DNA of 18,165 nucleotides, taken from contig DAIRGS010000142.1 in NCBI GenBank assembly GCA_036794395.1, positions 1 to 18,165 of the forward strand, in the 5' to 3' direction. Source of the stretch: DASXMX01 sp036794395 (GTDB lineage Bacteria; Planctomycetota; Phycisphaerae; Tepidisphaerales; Tepidisphaeraceae). The position numbers were made by a program, and so were the translations under genes. The number at the start of each line of letters is the position of its first letter. Positions within the stretch are counted from its first letter, which is position 1. The notes beneath the pieces are model-generated. The model was not told the DNA's origin and did no database searches. It saw nothing but the letters and a program-made list of their open reading frames with translations. This document shows positions 1 to 6,600 of the stretch, piece by piece.

Positions 1-2
1 GG

Positions 3-85
3 CAATCAGAGAACAACCCCCTCCCGAACCCTCCCCCGGCGTACCGGTGGAGGGAGAAGAAGGTCGCCTAAAGTGTCACGGACCC
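3..85 (+). repeat. Arm of a dispersed palindromic (REPIN/MITE-like) repeat, truncated by the window edge
   Basis: These 83 bases match the reverse complement of 17928-18010 at 80 of 83 positions by my alignment. The arm contains an imperfect hairpin at 29-54 (6-bp CCCTCC/GGAGGG outer stem, one mismatch, 4-bp CCGG/CCGG inner stem, 4-base loop). It ends in a GTGTCACGGACC boundary that also marks the outer ends of the element at 17928-18139. The other half of this copy would lie to the left of the window. No coding potential is evident. Confidence 0.85.
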
Positions 86-167
86 AAAAGGAACGGTATG
101 CTTAAGGATTCGTTGCCGTCCGGGGGGCCGACCGGTAGGATTGACGTTTTATTCCATAACCCAACCG

Positions 168-186
168 CGGCGCCCCGGCGCCGGAG
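168..186 (+). promoter_or_regulatory. GC-rich hairpin abutting the ptsN ribosome binding site
   Basis: Bases 168-183 form a near-perfect palindrome (CGGCGCC then its complement, GGCGCCG), giving a 6- to 7-bp all-GC stem with a tiny loop. Its right end meets GGAG (183-186), the Shine-Dalgarno sequence 9 bases before the ATG at 196. If transcribed, the stem could restrict ribosome access. That regulatory role is inference. No convincing -35/-10 pair was found in 86-167, although TTGACG occurs at 141-146. Confidence 0.4.
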
Positions 187-195
187 TTAAGACGT

Positions 196-657
196 ATGCG
201 TCTGACGGACATTTTAAAGCCAGAAAATATTAAGCTTCCGCTTCTTGGAAAGAACAAGACTGAGGCCATCGCAGAGCTGGTCGAATTGCTGGCGACCAGC
301 GGCGAGGTGACCGACGGCAAGAAAGTTCTGGACGCGGTGCTGGAGCGTGAATCGACGCGTACGACCGGGATCGGGAACGGGCTGGCGATTCCGCACGGCA
401 AGTGCAACGGGGTGGGGCATTTGGTGATGGCGATTGGACGGCCGGCCACGCCAATTGATTTCCAGGCGATCGATGGGCGGCCGGTGACGCTGATTTGGCT
501 TCTCGCGTCGCCGCCGGACCAGACGGGCCCGCACATTCATGCGCTGGCGCGAATCAGCCGGCTGATGACGATCGAGCGCTTCCGGCAGGCGCTGGTGGCG
601 GCGCAGTCGTCGCAGGAGTTGTACGACGCGATCGTGCAACAGGAAAATTCGCTTTAG
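196..657 (+). CDS. ptsN: PTS IIA-like nitrogen regulatory protein (EIIA-Ntr type)
   Basis: 153 residues, the usual length of EIIA-Ntr/PtsN proteins. The N-terminus (MRLTDILKPENI) and the phosphorylation-site motif IPHGK with His67 are diagnostic of the PTS EIIA-2 fold. In this family the histidine accepts phosphate from NPr, and the domain acts as a regulator rather than a sugar transporter when no EIIB/EIIC is attached; none is nearby. A second typical stretch is LIWLLASPP followed by a histidine-containing helix (HIHALARISRL). The ATG at 196 is supported by GGAG 9 bases upstream. The gene stands alone and converges on the PilZ gene at 730-1530. Its target in this organism cannot be read from the sequence; it could equally be annotated as a generic PTS IIA domain protein. 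Confidence 0.9.
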   Translation: MRLTDILKPENIKLPLLGKNKTEAIAELVELLATSGEVTDGKKVLDAVLERESTRTTGIGNGLAIPHGKCNGVGHLVMAIGRPATPIDFQAIDGRPVTLIWLLASPPDQTGPHIHALARISRLMTIERFRQALVAAQSSQELYDAIVQQENSL

Positions 658-670
658 TCGCTCGAAGAAA

Positions 671-703
671 GGTTCACCACGGAGGCACGGAGAGCACGGA
701 GGG
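671..703 (+). repeat. Short intergenic repeat of iterated CACGGAG units
   Basis: Between the convergent ptsN and PilZ genes lies a run built from the unit CACGGAG (CACCACGGAGG, CACGGAGAG, CACGGAGG) at about 10- to 11-base spacing. Similar CACGGAG-type runs are common intergenic sequences in many environmental bacterial genomes; this is from memory and was not searched. It shows no coding potential and is not an obvious terminator. Confidence 0.55.
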
Positions 704-729
704 GCGCTCGATTAAGCGTGCCAATGGGA

Positions 730-1530
730 TTAGCAAAGGGCGGCGGCTGGGGCGGGGAAATTTGATTCAGACTCGGCGGCCTCGGCTTGTTTACGAATCG
801 CTTTGACTTGGCGGATTTCGAGTTGGGCGATGATCTTGGCGAGCTGGGAGACTTTAAGGCGCTCGTCAACCCCGTCATCTAAAAAGTGAAATCGGATGCC
901 GGTGCGGATCGCGGCGTTGTGGGCCGTGTCGGGGGTTCTGACTCTTCCTTCAACCAGTAGCTCGAGGTCGTTGAGTTTGACCTGGATGCGCAGGCGATCG
1001 TCTGAGGTGATGGCCGGGGGCTTGCCGGTTTCGACGGGGAGCAGGACACCGGCGCCGCCAAGGCTGATATCGCATACTTCAAGTTTGACGCGCTGCGAGG
1101 GGAGCGGGCGTTCCGTCAAGGCCGTGTGGCGGGCGATTGTCCAGCAGTCGAGGGTAAGGCCGCTATTGGGGAGAATTTGCACGCGGAAATTGGAGCGGCG
1201 CTGGACCGCTTTGATCTCCGCCGGGAATGCCAGCAGAACGGCATCGGTCTGACCGCCTTCGGGAATGGGATACATCGGATCGTGGCGCAGGAGCACGGAA
1301 GCAAAGACCTGGCGGACGTTGTCGGCCTTGAATGTGACGCCGATCTGCGTGCGATCCTGAATAACCGATTGGAGTTCTTCGGCAGGGATCGGGCACTGGA
1401 CCCACACGCCTTCTTTGGCTTCAACGAGAAAGCGGGATTTGTGATGCATCAGGCCGGAAGATGACGGCAACGATAGAACGCACCCGGCACCGCGGGTAGC
1501 CGCGTCGGAAAGGAGTTGTGTCTTTCCCAT
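730..1530 (-). CDS. PilZ domain protein, YcgR-like c-di-GMP receptor
   Basis: Two-domain protein. The N-terminal half (about residues 20-105) resembles the YcgR/flagellar-brake N-terminal barrel. It is followed by a PilZ domain with both c-di-GMP contacts: RRSNFR (RxxxR, about residues 111-116) and DISLGG (D/NxSxxG, about 154-159). Family members bind cyclic di-GMP and alter motility or exopolysaccharide output; no flagellar genes are in the window, so the target is unknown. I chose the ATG at 1530 (266 residues) because GGGGAG lies about 10 bases upstream. A GTG at 1572 would add 14 residues but has only AAGG two bases upstream. The gene lies 79 bp downstream of hslU on the same strand and could share its transcript. 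The C-terminal tail is Ala/Glu-rich and probably disordered. Confidence 0.82.
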   Translation of the reverse strand: MGKTQLLSDAATRGAGCVLSLPSSSGLMHHKSRFLVEAKEGVWVQCPIPAEELQSVIQDRTQIGVTFKADNVRQVFASVLLRHDPMYPIPEGGQTDAVLLAFPAEIKAVQRRSNFRVQILPNSGLTLDCWTIARHTALTERPLPSQRVKLEVCDISLGGAGVLLPVETGKPPAITSDDRLRIQVKLNDLELLVEGRVRTPDTAHNAAIRTGIRFHFLDDGVDERLKVSQLAKIIAQLEIRQVKAIRKQAEAAESESNFPAPAAALC

Positions 1531-1609
1531 AGGCGTACGTCTCCCCAATTGCTTCTCGGCATGGCAGCCCACGGCCTTAATATTTTCGTCAATGAAATTC
1601 CGAAATTTG

Positions 1610-2947
1610 CTAGAGGATAAACTTACTGAGATCTTCGTCCTTGACGATTTCGGTGAGACGGTCCTTCACATATTCCTCGGTGATTTTGACGTGTTTATCG
1701 GGGAGCTCGGAGGCTTCGAAGCTGATGGTTTCGAAGACTTTTTCGAGAATCGTATAGAGCCGCCTTGCACCGATATTTTGCGTGCGGCGATTCACTTCAA
1801 AAGCCAGTTGGGCCATCTGATCGATTGCGGTATCGGTAAACTCGACTTGCAGGCCCTCGGTGCCGAGCAGCGCAATCTGCTGCTTGGTTAACGCGTTTTG
1901 GGGCTCGCGCAGGATGCGGATGAAATCGTTTTTGGTCAGGTCCTGAAGCTCAACGCGGATGGGAAAGCGGCCCTGGAGTTCGGGCATGAGATCACTGGGC
2001 TTGCTGCTGTGAAAAGCGCCGGCGGCGATGAACAGAATGTGATCGGTTTTGACCGGGCCGTACTTGGTGATGACAGTGCTGCCCTCGACGATGGGGAGCA
2101 GATCGCGCTGCACGCCCTGCCGGCTGACATCGGGGCCGTTCTGTTTGTCGGTACCGGCGACTTTGTCGAGCTCGTCGATGAAGACCATGCCCGACTGCTC
2201 GACGCGCTCGATCGCGGTGCGATGAATCTTATCGCGATCGATGAGCTTCTCGGCTTCCTGGCTGAAGAGCACCTTGCGGGCATCGCCCACGGTGAGCTTA
2301 CGAGCCTCCCGGCGAGTCGGCATCATCTTCTCGAACATGCTCTGCATCTCGACGTCCATCTCCATGCCGGCATTGCCAAGAACGCCAACCACGGTTGATC
2401 GCTCTTCGGTGGAGATTTCGATCTGAGTATCTTCAAGTGAGCCCGCTCGGAGCTGCTCGCGCAGTTTTTCGCGGGTGCGCTCGCGCTTGGCCTTGGTTTC
2501 TTCATCGTCGATGCCGATGGGCGCGTGCTCTGGCCGTGGGAGAAGGTAATCGAGCAGGCGATCTTCCACTTGCCCCTCGGCAGGCTCCTTCACCGCATCC
2601 GTCATTTCAGTGCGAACCAACGCGATGGACGTATCGAGCAGGTCGCGGATCATCGATTCAACATCGCGGCCGTGATAACCAACCTCGGTATACTTAGTGG
2701 CTTCAACTTTGATGAATGGCGCGCCGGTGAGGCCGGCAAGCCGCCGGGCAATTTCGGTTTTGCCCACGCCTGTCGGGCCGATCATGAGGATATTCTTGGG
2801 CAAAACATCCTGCCGCATCTGCTCGGGAAGCTGCTGACGCCGCCAGCGGTTTCTGACTGCAACCGCCACCGCCCGCTTGGCATCGGCCTGGCCGACGATG
2901 TATTTGTCGAGTTCGGAGACGATTTCACGGGGGGTGAGGTTGTGCAT
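1610..2947 (-). CDS. hslU: ATP-dependent protease ATPase subunit HslU (ClpY)
   Basis: AAA+ unfoldase that normally feeds substrates into the HslV peptidase. From the ATG at 2947 the protein is 445 residues, close to the usual 443 or so, and begins MHNLTPREIVSELD like family members. Visible motifs are Walker A GPTGVGKT (57-64), Walker B VFIDELDK, the GRFPIRVEL segment, and the C-terminal DLSKFIL tail that in the family docks into HslV. The pore loop at 90-93 reads GYHG instead of the common GYVG; Tyr91 is kept. In-frame starts at 2980 (ATG) and 2983 (GTG) would add 11-12 residues not found in relatives, although no good Shine-Dalgarno is seen right before 2947. The gene directly follows a toxin-antitoxin pair (stop at 2991). 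hslV, usually the adjacent upstream gene, is absent from the window. Confidence 0.95.
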   Translation of the reverse strand: MHNLTPREIVSELDKYIVGQADAKRAVAVAVRNRWRRQQLPEQMRQDVLPKNILMIGPTGVGKTEIARRLAGLTGAPFIKVEATKYTEVGYHGRDVESMIRDLLDTSIALVRTEMTDAVKEPAEGQVEDRLLDYLLPRPEHAPIGIDDEETKAKRERTREKLREQLRAGSLEDTQIEISTEERSTVVGVLGNAGMEMDVEMQSMFEKMMPTRREARKLTVGDARKVLFSQEAEKLIDRDKIHRTAIERVEQSGMVFIDELDKVAGTDKQNGPDVSRQGVQRDLLPIVEGSTVITKYGPVKTDHILFIAAGAFHSSKPSDLMPELQGRFPIRVELQDLTKNDFIRILREPQNALTKQQIALLGTEGLQVEFTDTAIDQMAQLAFEVNRRTQNIGARRLYTILEKVFETISFEASELPDKHVKITEEYVKDRLTEIVKDEDLSKFIL

Positions 2948-2990
2948 TGCAGTGATGTTAGACCGTTCCTTACGTCGCATCACCCGCCAT

Positions 2991-3377
2991 TCAGCACAAA
3001 ACGTCGGTCGACGGATACGAGCGGATTAGATGATCTGGTGTTAGAAGGCGCATTCCATGGTGAAGGGCTGTTGCAATAATAATTCGATCGAATGGATCGT
3101 TGTGAAGCTTGGGCAATTGGGTTGCAAGCATTGCAATTGGAAATGTCACGGGTGCGTCAGCGATGCCATGCAGTTTTAAAGCGGTTTGAAACCATATCTC
3201 GGGCGTTTGCGGCAGTTGGAGCTTTCCCTTCCCGGTCTTCACTCCGATCTCATACGCAGAGATCGAAGATACATACAACCTGCCAGCATTGCTGCGAATC
3301 TCAGCTTGCGCGACCGCAGAGATTTGAGACTGATCCGAAACGATCCAGACGAGCGTGCAAGTGTCGAGCAGGATCAT
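2991..3377 (-). CDS. vapC: VapC-like PIN-domain ribonuclease toxin
   Basis: 128 residues from the ATG at 3377. PIN-domain acidic residues are all present: Asp5 (LLDTCTLVW), Glu43 (SAYEIG), Asp97 (NDPFDRIIIATA) and Asp115 (LLTPDHLI), and the C-terminus YPSTDVLC is typical of this VapC subgroup. Family members are Mg-dependent endoribonucleases that cleave tRNA or rRNA and are held inactive by the cognate antitoxin. The antitoxin gene ends two bases before the ATG. A GTG at 3389 would overlap it by 10 bases and add four residues; both starts lack a strong Shine-Dalgarno, so translational coupling is likely. It forms an operon with the Phd/YefM-type gene upstream, and hslU follows after a 43-base gap. 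Catalytic residues look intact, so the toxin is probably active. Confidence 0.9.
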   Translation of the reverse strand: MILLDTCTLVWIVSDQSQISAVAQAEIRSNAGRLYVSSISAYEIGVKTGKGKLQLPQTPEIWFQTALKLHGIADAPVTFPIAMLATQLPKLHNDPFDRIIIATALHHGMRLLTPDHLIRSYPSTDVLC

Positions 3378-3379
3378 GT

Positions 3380-3637
3380 TCAGCGGCACTCGCTGGGCCA
3401 GTCCTGCTCGTCGGCTGGCGCAAACGCGTCAGGGGCGATGGTGACGTTAGCGATCTCCGGATGTTGGGCGAGGGGATCGGTTGGGATCGACCGGGTGGGA
3501 GACACATCGGCAATAGCCGTTCCGTTGCGAAAGATGCGAAGCTTTCGGCCGTCCCGTTCGACCGCTTCGAGCAACATCGGCAGCTCTCGCGCGGCTTCGC
3601 TCATTTCAACTGCAATGTAATCGCCGCGATCGGTCAT
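3380..3637 (-). CDS. Phd/YefM-family antitoxin
   Basis: 85 residues from the ATG at 3637. The sequence YIAVEMSEAARELPMLLEAV followed by RIFRNGTAIADVSP fits the Phd/YefM fold: an N-terminal DNA-binding half, with the conserved stretch of the type (K/R)I..R.G..IA.(L/V). The C-terminal third (residues 55-85, rich in Pro, Asp and Glu) would be the flexible segment that wraps the toxin. It is the first gene of the module, as is usual for an autorepressor. The start codon lies 7 bases from a TAGAAT -10 box, so the mRNA may have no leader. A start at Met12 (3604) is possible but has no Shine-Dalgarno either. Confidence 0.85.
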   Translation of the reverse strand: MTDRGDYIAVEMSEAARELPMLLEAVERDGRKLRIFRNGTAIADVSPTRSIPTDPLAQHPEIANVTIAPDAFAPADEQDWPSECR

Positions 3638-3644
3638 TGAGTAT

Positions 3645-3673
3645 ATTCTATCATAGGGTCTGAAGAGCGACAA
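3645..3673 (-). promoter_or_regulatory. Promoter and candidate operator of the Phd/YefM-VapC module
   Basis: On the reverse strand TTGTCG (3673-3668), a 17-base spacer and TAGAAT (3650-3645) form a good sigma-70-type promoter. The palindrome CTATCATAG (3648-3656) overlaps the -10 box and is a candidate site for autorepression by the antitoxin. The antitoxin ATG begins 7 bases after the -10 box, which predicts a leaderless transcript. Confidence 0.6.
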
Positions 3674-3688
3674 CCAGTTGGGAGCAAC

Positions 3689-3708
3689 ACAAGGATACAA
3701 AGCCTTGT
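3689..3708. promoter_or_regulatory. Inverted repeat in the shared divergent promoter region
   Basis: ACAAGG and CCTTGT form perfect 6-base arms separated by 8 bases, just upstream of the haem-protein ATG at 3720. It could be an operator or a short hairpin in the leader. A TAGAAA sequence (3708-3713) lies 6 bases before that ATG, but no matching -35 box is clear. Confidence 0.35.
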
Positions 3709-3719
3709 AGAAAAAACGC

Positions 3720-6284
3720 ATGCGATTCATTCCATCCAAACGGACGTGGGAAGTTGTGGTTGTCCTTGGAGCTACTGCGATCATTACAGGAAAGCTCCTC
3801 GCCAAGCACCCCAACAACGCCGGCCCGGCCGACCCGCCGATCAAGTTTCCGTTGCCGCCTCCCCCGCCGCTTACGCCGGCGGAGGAGATGAAGACGTTTA
3901 AGCTGGCGCCGGGGTTTCGCCTTGAACTGGCGGCGGCCGAGCCATTGGTGGAGGATCCGATCCAGATCGCGTTCGATGAGAAGGGACGCATGTGGGTGGT
4001 GGAAATTCGCGGGTACATGCATGGGATGGAGGGCGAAGGAGAGAAGGAGCCGACGGGTCGGATTCGGATTCTCGAATCGACCAGGCATGACGGAGTGTAC
4101 GACAAAGCTTCGATTTTTCTGGATCACCTGCTGATGCCGCGATCGGTGTTGCCGGTGCGGGGTGGGGCGCTGGTGGCCGAGCCGCCGAACTTGACGTACT
4201 ATAAGGAAGTAAATGGGCAGGGTGCGCAGCCGGTGGTGGTGGCGACGAATTTCGGGACAAAAGGCGGCCAACCCGAGCACATGGCCAATGGCCTCACGTG
4301 GGGCCTGGACAACTGGGTTTACTGTGCGGACTACATCGCGCGGTTCCGCTTCATGGGCGGGAAGTGGGTCGCGGCTTCGGACAAGGGTCGCAGTCAGTTT
4401 GGTTTAGCGCAGGATGACTACGGCCGGCTGTACTTCAATTACAACTCGGATGTGCTGCGGTGCGATGTTTTGCCGGCTCAGTATTTCATGCGGAATCCGA
4501 ATTGGCCGGGCACGAGCGGGACGAACGTGCAGATCATGGGGGACCAGACGGTGTGGCCGGGCCACCAGACGCCGGGCGTGAATCGCGGGTATGACGATGT
4601 CACGTTGCGGGATGATGGGAGCCTGCGAACGGTGACTGCGACATGCGGCGTACACGTCTATCGCGGCGGACTTTTCTCCAAGGAATATCACGGGAACGCT
4701 TTTGCATGTGAGCCCGCGGGGAACTTGATCAAGCGGATGCTGGTTTCGGAATCAGGCGGGACACTGCGGGCACAAAACGCGTATTACGGCGTGGAGTTTT
4801 TGACGTCGACGGATGAACGGTTCCGGCCCGTGAACATGGCGACGGGCCCGGATGGCGCGCTGTATGTCGTGGATATGTATCGCGGCGTGATTGAGCACGA
4901 GCGGTTTTTGACCAATTACCTGATCAAGAATATCGAACAGCGAAAACTGACCGAGCCAATTCATCGCGGCAGGATTTACCGCATTTCACCGAAGGGCTCG
5001 AAGCCGGTGGCATTCACTTTCCCGAATTCGACGCCGGCGTTAATCGAATGCCTGACGAGTGCAAACGGGTGGGTGCGCGATACGGCGCAGCGGCTGCTGG
5101 TCGAGCGCCACGACTTCGACAACGTCGATCCGCTGATTCACATGGCAACGACCGGTCCCAATCCGCTCGCCCGGCTGCACGCCCTGTGGGCACTCGATGG
5201 CATGAACCAGATGCAGATGCCGATTGCGCTTGGCGCCCTCAACGACGCCGATGCCCATGTGCGAGCGGCGGCAGTTCGTTTGTGCGAACAATATTTGATT
5301 CCGGCGACTCGCCCACAGGCTCTTGCGGGTTTGCTCAAGTTGGCATCGGATACCAATCCCACGGTGCGCGTGCAGTTGCTTTTGACGCTCAGTGCCGTGG
5401 GCGATCCGCAAGCGGACGAAACGGTAGCGATGCTGCTCGAATCGACCAAAGGGGTGCGGTCGGCAGTGGTACGAGACGCTGCGTTGAGCGGATTGCGTGG
5501 CCGGGAACTGGAGTTCCTGGAAAGGCTCCTCGCTCGGCCATCGTGGGCAGAGCAATCGGCCGGGCGGACGGAAATCGTCGCGGCCCTGGCGCGGTGCGTT
5601 TTCATGGAACATCGTGCGCAGCCCGTGCAGAAGCTGCTGGATCTGGCGGCGGATCAGCCGGCAAAAGTGGGCTGGCGTCGCGATGCAATTTTGCGGGGCA
5701 CGACTGAGCCATTGGTGGGTTCGCTCCGCCGAGCGCCTAAGATGCTGTATCTACCGCACAAGTCTGAATCGCTGGCGAGGTTGCTGGAGAGCCCCGAGCC
5801 GGGAGTGAAGACCCTGGCAGCGCGGGTGGACAAGACATTGGCCTGGCCCGACAAGCCGGGCGTGCCGCCCTCACCAGTCATCGTACCGTTGACGGCCGCG
5901 CAGCAGGTTCAGTTCGATCATGGAAAGCAGATTTACGCCAACATTTGCGCGGCATGCCATCAACCCTCTGGCGCGGGACAAGAAGGGTTAGCGCCGCCAC
6001 TGGTCGATTCGGAATGGCTGTTGGGCTCGCCGCAGCGGACGGCGCGAATCGTGCTCAACGGCGTGGCTGGGCCAATTAAAGTAGACGGTGTTGAGTTTCA
6101 ATTGGAGATGCCGGCGCTGGCGACGTTGAGCGATCAGGATATTGCCGATGTCCTGACATATGCACGGCGGGAATGGGAACATGGAGCCGATCCGGTTGAT
6201 CCGGAAACCGTCCATGCAATTCGCGAAGCGACCAAGGATCGGGTAGCGACGTGGACGGCTGCCGAGTTGCAGCAGATTCGGTAG
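3720..6284 (+). CDS. PVC-type haem-binding protein: membrane-bound dehydrogenase-like domain, HEAT repeats, CxxCH cytochrome domain
   Basis: 854 residues with a hydrophobic N-terminal segment (WEVVVVLGATAII, about 10-22) that can act as signal anchor, then a proline-rich linker. Residues about 55-430 form a propeller-like sugar/alcohol-dehydrogenase-type domain (LAPGFRLELAAAEPLVEDPIQIAFDEKGRMWV; later GPDGALYVVDMYRGVIEH and GRIYRISPKG), matching the planctomycete/verrucomicrobial membrane-bound dehydrogenase family. Residues about 440-660 are alpha-helical HEAT-like repeats. A cytochrome c domain follows, with CAACH (743-747) as the covalent haem site. The protein should act outside the cytoplasmic membrane in electron transfer. 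Its substrate is unknown; relatives are often linked to polysaccharide or sugar breakdown, but no such genes adjoin it. There is no clear Shine-Dalgarno. It is transcribed away from the toxin-antitoxin pair. Confidence 0.9.
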   Translation: MRFIPSKRTWEVVVVLGATAIITGKLLAKHPNNAGPADPPIKFPLPPPPPLTPAEEMKTFKLAPGFRLELAAAEPLVEDPIQIAFDEKGRMWVVEIRGYMHGMEGEGEKEPTGRIRILESTRHDGVYDKASIFLDHLLMPRSVLPVRGGALVAEPPNLTYYKEVNGQGAQPVVVATNFGTKGGQPEHMANGLTWGLDNWVYCADYIARFRFMGGKWVAASDKGRSQFGLAQDDYGRLYFNYNSDVLRCDVLPAQYFMRNPNWPGTSGTNVQIMGDQTVWPGHQTPGVNRGYDDVTLRDDGSLRTVTATCGVHVYRGGLFSKEYHGNAFACEPAGNLIKRMLVSESGGTLRAQNAYYGVEFLTSTDERFRPVNMATGPDGALYVVDMYRGVIEHERFLTNYLIKNIEQRKLTEPIHRGRIYRISPKGSKPVAFTFPNSTPALIECLTSANGWVRDTAQRLLVERHDFDNVDPLIHMATTGPNPLARLHALWALDGMNQMQMPIALGALNDADAHVRAAAVRLCEQYLIPATRPQALAGLLKLASDTNPTVRVQLLLTLSAVGDPQADETVAMLLESTKGVRSAVVRDAALSGLRGRELEFLERLLARPSWAEQSAGRTEIVAALARCVFMEHRAQPVQKLLDLAADQPAKVGWRRDAILRGTTEPLVGSLRRAPKMLYLPHKSESLARLLESPEPGVKTLAARVDKTLAWPDKPGVPPSPVIVPLTAAQQVQFDHGKQIYANICAACHQPSGAGQEGLAPPLVDSEWLLGSPQRTARIVLNGVAGPIKVDGVEFQLEMPALATLSDQDIADVLTYARREWEHGADPVDPETVHAIREATKDRVATWTAAELQQIR

Positions 6285-6600
6285 CGGGGGTGGTGCTCGG
6301 CGTTGTGGCGCGTTCACGGCGTGGATATGCAAGTGAAACGTGACGACGCGATACGTGAGGAAATGCTCGGCGGGGTGAGAGGCACTTGGCGTTCGCCCTC
6401 ACCCCAGCCCTCTCCCGAAGGAGAGGGGGCAAGAGTGCGCGCGGGGAGTTAAGAGGGTCTCCGGCTTTTTTGCCGGGTACCTTTAGCGTACTGACTTATC
6501 ACGGGTTCACGTTCCACGGGTGGCTTCGCACCCCCCAACATAGATTTAAGGCCCTCGGCGCTCCTACCATCTGCCACTCACCTTTTGGAGCGTTGGCCGC
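6285..6600. other. Intergenic spacer with repeats and small hairpins, no gene
   Basis: I see no convincing coding region. Contents are a double-hairpin repeat (6372-6427), a CCGGC-T6-GCCGG hairpin (6461-6476), and a GGGTG/CACCC hairpin with a GCTTCG loop (6518-6533). The 6461-6476 hairpin is too short, and lacks a following T run, to be called a firm terminator for the haem-protein gene. GGAG at 6587-6590 is the ribosome binding site of the next gene. Confidence 0.5.
6372..6427. repeat. REP-like double-hairpin intergenic repeat
   Basis: Two adjacent inverted repeats: GGGGTGAG (6372-6379) pairs with CTCACCCC (6398-6405) around an inner GGCGTTCGCC palindrome, and CCCTCTCC (6408-6415) pairs with GGAGAGGG (6420-6427) around a CGAA loop. 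The second half resembles a CCCTCTCC/GGAGAGGG-type interspersed repeat seen in many bacterial genomes (from memory, not searched). It differs in sequence from the repeat at 3-85 and 17928-18139. Confidence 0.7.

Noticed and set aside
671..703. CACGGAG run as a CRISPR-like array
   Set aside because: The units are only about 10 bases apart with no spacers, so it is a simple intergenic repeat.
3638..4105. Upstream extension of the Phd/YefM frame to a 241-residue protein
   Set aside because: The added part is antisense to the haem-protein gene and crosses the strong promoter; the antitoxin start at 3637 fits family length.
3651..4280. Long reverse-strand reading frame over the start of the haem-protein gene
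   Set aside because: It is antisense to a gene with clear domain matches, has low-complexity Arg/His-rich composition and no family motif.
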